Assembly (NCBI GenBank): GCA_944321635.1
Contig: CALULY010000017.1
Location: 1 to 53,481, forward strand
DNA length: 53,481 nucleotides
Reading direction: 5' to 3'
From: an uncultured Bacteroidaceae bacterium
GTDB lineage: Bacteria > Bacteroidota > Bacteroidia > Bacteroidales > Bacteroidaceae
The position numbers were made by a program, and so were the translations under genes. This document shows positions 52,421 to 53,481 of the stretch, piece after piece. How positions within the stretch are numbered: the stretch's first letter is position 1; each line of letters begins with the position of its first letter. Under the pieces are notes generated by a model. The model was given only the letters and a program-made list of their open reading frames with translations. It was not told the DNA's origin and did not search any database.

Positions 52421-53044
52421 GTGAAGAACGAGGTATTATATCTGTTATTAAACAATTATGCCGACCATGAGCCTGTGTTTTTGGCATCGGCTATTGCTTG
52501 TGACGAACGCTGTATAAAGGAAAATCCCAAATACGTGAACAAAGTCGTTGCCCCCACATTGGATGCTGTGCGCTCATGCAGTGGCTTCCATACTTTGCCC
52601 GACTATTCTTTTGATACGATGCCCGATGATTATGCCGCATTGGTGTTAATTGGCGGTTTCGGTTGGCTCGACGAAAAAGAAGCGGATAAAGTCGTGCCAA
52701 TCGTCCGCCGTGCCATAGAGGGAGGGATTATCGTGGGAGCTATCTGCAATGCAGCTTCTTTCCTTGCCAAACACGGTTTCTTAAACGGGATAAGACATAC
52801 GGGAAACGGTTTGGAACAACTAAAATTATGGGGAGGAAGCAACTATGTCAATGAGGTAGGTTATATAAGCGCGCAAGCCGTATCCGACAATCGCATCGTG
52901 ACGGCAAACGGCACCGGTTACTTGGAATTTGCCAAAGAATTGTTGTTGTTGCTGGAGAATGATGCTCCTGAACGGATTGACATTTTCTACCGCTTCAACA
53001 AAGTGGGATTTGTGGCAATGATGCAGGAAATGCAACAAAAATAA
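52421..53044 (+). CDS. DJ-1/PfpI-family protein (class I glutamine amidotransferase-like)
   Basis: The 207-residue protein has the family nucleophile elbow in VGAICNAASFLAKHG near residues 108-122 (reactive cysteine in GAICNAA). A glutamate-type residue is provided by VFLASAIACDE near 18-28, and ALVLIGGFGWLDEKEADK lies near 80. Members are chaperone/deglycase-like or amidase-like enzymes; this branch is usually annotated as putative intracellular protease or amidotransferase. I chose GTG 52421 (MKNEVLYLLLNN) because AAAGGAAA precedes it at normal distance; an ATG nine codons earlier is possible. The gene is AT-richer than its neighbours, like the tfoX remnant after it, suggesting joint transfer. 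Confidence 0.85.
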   Translation: MKNEVLYLLLNNYADHEPVFLASAIACDERCIKENPKYVNKVVAPTLDAVRSCSGFHTLPDYSFDTMPDDYAALVLIGGFGWLDEKEADKVVPIVRRAIEGGIIVGAICNAASFLAKHGFLNGIRHTGNGLEQLKLWGGSNYVNEVGYISAQAVSDNRIVTANGTGYLEFAKELLLLLENDAPERIDIFYRFNKVGFVAMMQEMQQK

Positions 53045-53049
53045 CAAGT

Positions 53050-53247
53050 GTGGCTTGCAGCTCTGAATTTGTCTAATTTGTATGTCCGCAAATAGGCGAT
53101 ACAGGTGAAGTGCGTTCTCGCAAGATGTTTGGAGATTATGTGATTTACGTGGATGAGAAGCCTGGACATCTCGCATCGCGACCATGCGTTGCAGGTTGTT
53201 CGTGCTTTGTGGAAGGTGTTGCCTTTTCCAGTTGTCAATCATTGTGA
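53050..53247 (+). pseudogene. Decayed TfoX/Sxy competence-regulator gene
   Basis: Starting at GTG 53050, six bases after the DJ-1 stop, the frame reads MACSSEFV, TAA (53074-53076), then FVCPQIGDTGEVRSRKMFG and DYVIYVDEKP. This matches the first 35-40 residues of TfoX/Sxy N-terminal domains (EFVxYVCxQI-GxGEIRxRKMFGxYMVYVxxKP). After EKPG the similarity stops, and the frame ends at 53245-53247 with unrelated residues. So the gene has one in-frame stop and has lost most of its length. TfoX/Sxy relatives are linked to competence control in other bacteria, but small Bacteroidota members have no proven role. Confidence 0.65.
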
Positions 53248-53434
53248 GCTGGCAAAAAGTGGATGACCTCATTTCCCTTTTTGCCAGTTGTGTTTTGGTG
53301 TCTTCGGCGATAAACCACCTTTGCCCGTTCCTTTCATCCTGTTTCCATCCCAAAAATCTTTCTTTTCCAATCCCCTGTCAGTCAGTCTTTTCCTTCTTTT
53401 CCTGAAATTTTTCATAAAAATAGTTCATGGAATA

Positions 53435-53467
53435 TTTGGATTGTGACGGTAAGTTGGCATATCTTTG
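53435..53467 (+). promoter_or_regulatory. Strong promoter reading out of the window
   Basis: TTTG (53435-53438), 21 bp, TATCTTTG (53460-53467): a perfect two-box match. It predicts a transcript starting near 53475 for a gene beyond the right edge. Bases 53248-53434 show no gene. Confidence 0.75.
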
Positions 53468-53481
53468 CACCCGCTTTCCGG

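Overview
The window looks like the chromosome of a fairly GC-rich member of the Bacteroidales. Promoters repeatedly fit the Bacteroidota pattern (TTTG, 19-21 bp, TAnnTTTG). Two proteins carry type IX secretion C-terminal domains. Lipoproteins often have acidic or lysine-acidic residues after the cysteine. Family members such as DUF2027-Smr, DUF5715, GH92, GH123-like and DUF4369 proteins are typical of that order. The family cannot be fixed from the sequence alone; a Muribaculaceae-like gut organism is a guess. Most genes are housekeeping or envelope genes, and there is no prophage, transposase, CRISPR array or conjugative element.

Layout. Bases 1-85 are the 3' end of a 5S rRNA gene and the terminator of its operon. 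From 677 to 6189 lie an M48 membrane protease, a DUF2752 protein, a damaged CD225-like small gene, a MATE efflux pump and a divergent AraC-type regulator broken by an in-frame TAG that is followed at once by ATG. From 6406 to 16137 come malic enzyme (maeB), a uracil-DNA-glycosylase-like protein, a Fic protein, NDH-2, an SDR oxidoreductase, an AT-rich lipoprotein, hflX and a glycosyltransferase. tRNA-Lys(CUU) follows, then a DUF5715 lipoprotein, a GH92 mannosidase, truA, an EamA transporter, a cysteine-less thioredoxin-like lipoprotein, comM, yraN, nudC, a DUF2027-Smr protein, queA, a cupin, rpe and comEC. From 32873 to 38899 lie an MFS exporter, a thioesterase-alcohol dehydrogenase pair, two type IX cargo proteins and a sugar acetyltransferase. 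From 39895 to 43227 is a compact run of six small envelope and zinc-ribbon genes with no clear described function. The right end holds rpsO, a SIMPL protein, a GH123-like protein, rpsT behind two tRNA-Glu genes, a UPF1-like helicase, pepT-gcvT, a DJ-1/PfpI protein, a decayed TfoX/Sxy gene and a promoter that reads off the edge.

The most unusual content is between the genes. Three intergenic loci (6203-6290, 16251-16338, 43305-43436) carry arrays with an exact 22-bp period. Each unit is built on the small dyad CATnnnATG followed by a T-run, and each array sits about 85-95 bp upstream of a predicted -7 element. Four other loci (about 21380-21900, 32350-32725, 39050-39706, 49444-49745) carry copies of a composite repeat. 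It combines a 28-bp palindrome, sometimes amplified as an 87/88-bp minisatellite, with an AT-rich core that has 20-bp inverted repeats 40 bp apart and with GTCAGAC-type boundary motifs.

Several genes show recent damage: the AraC regulator, the CD225-like gene and the TfoX gene. Coordinates are from direct reading. Family assignments are from motif recognition without database searches.
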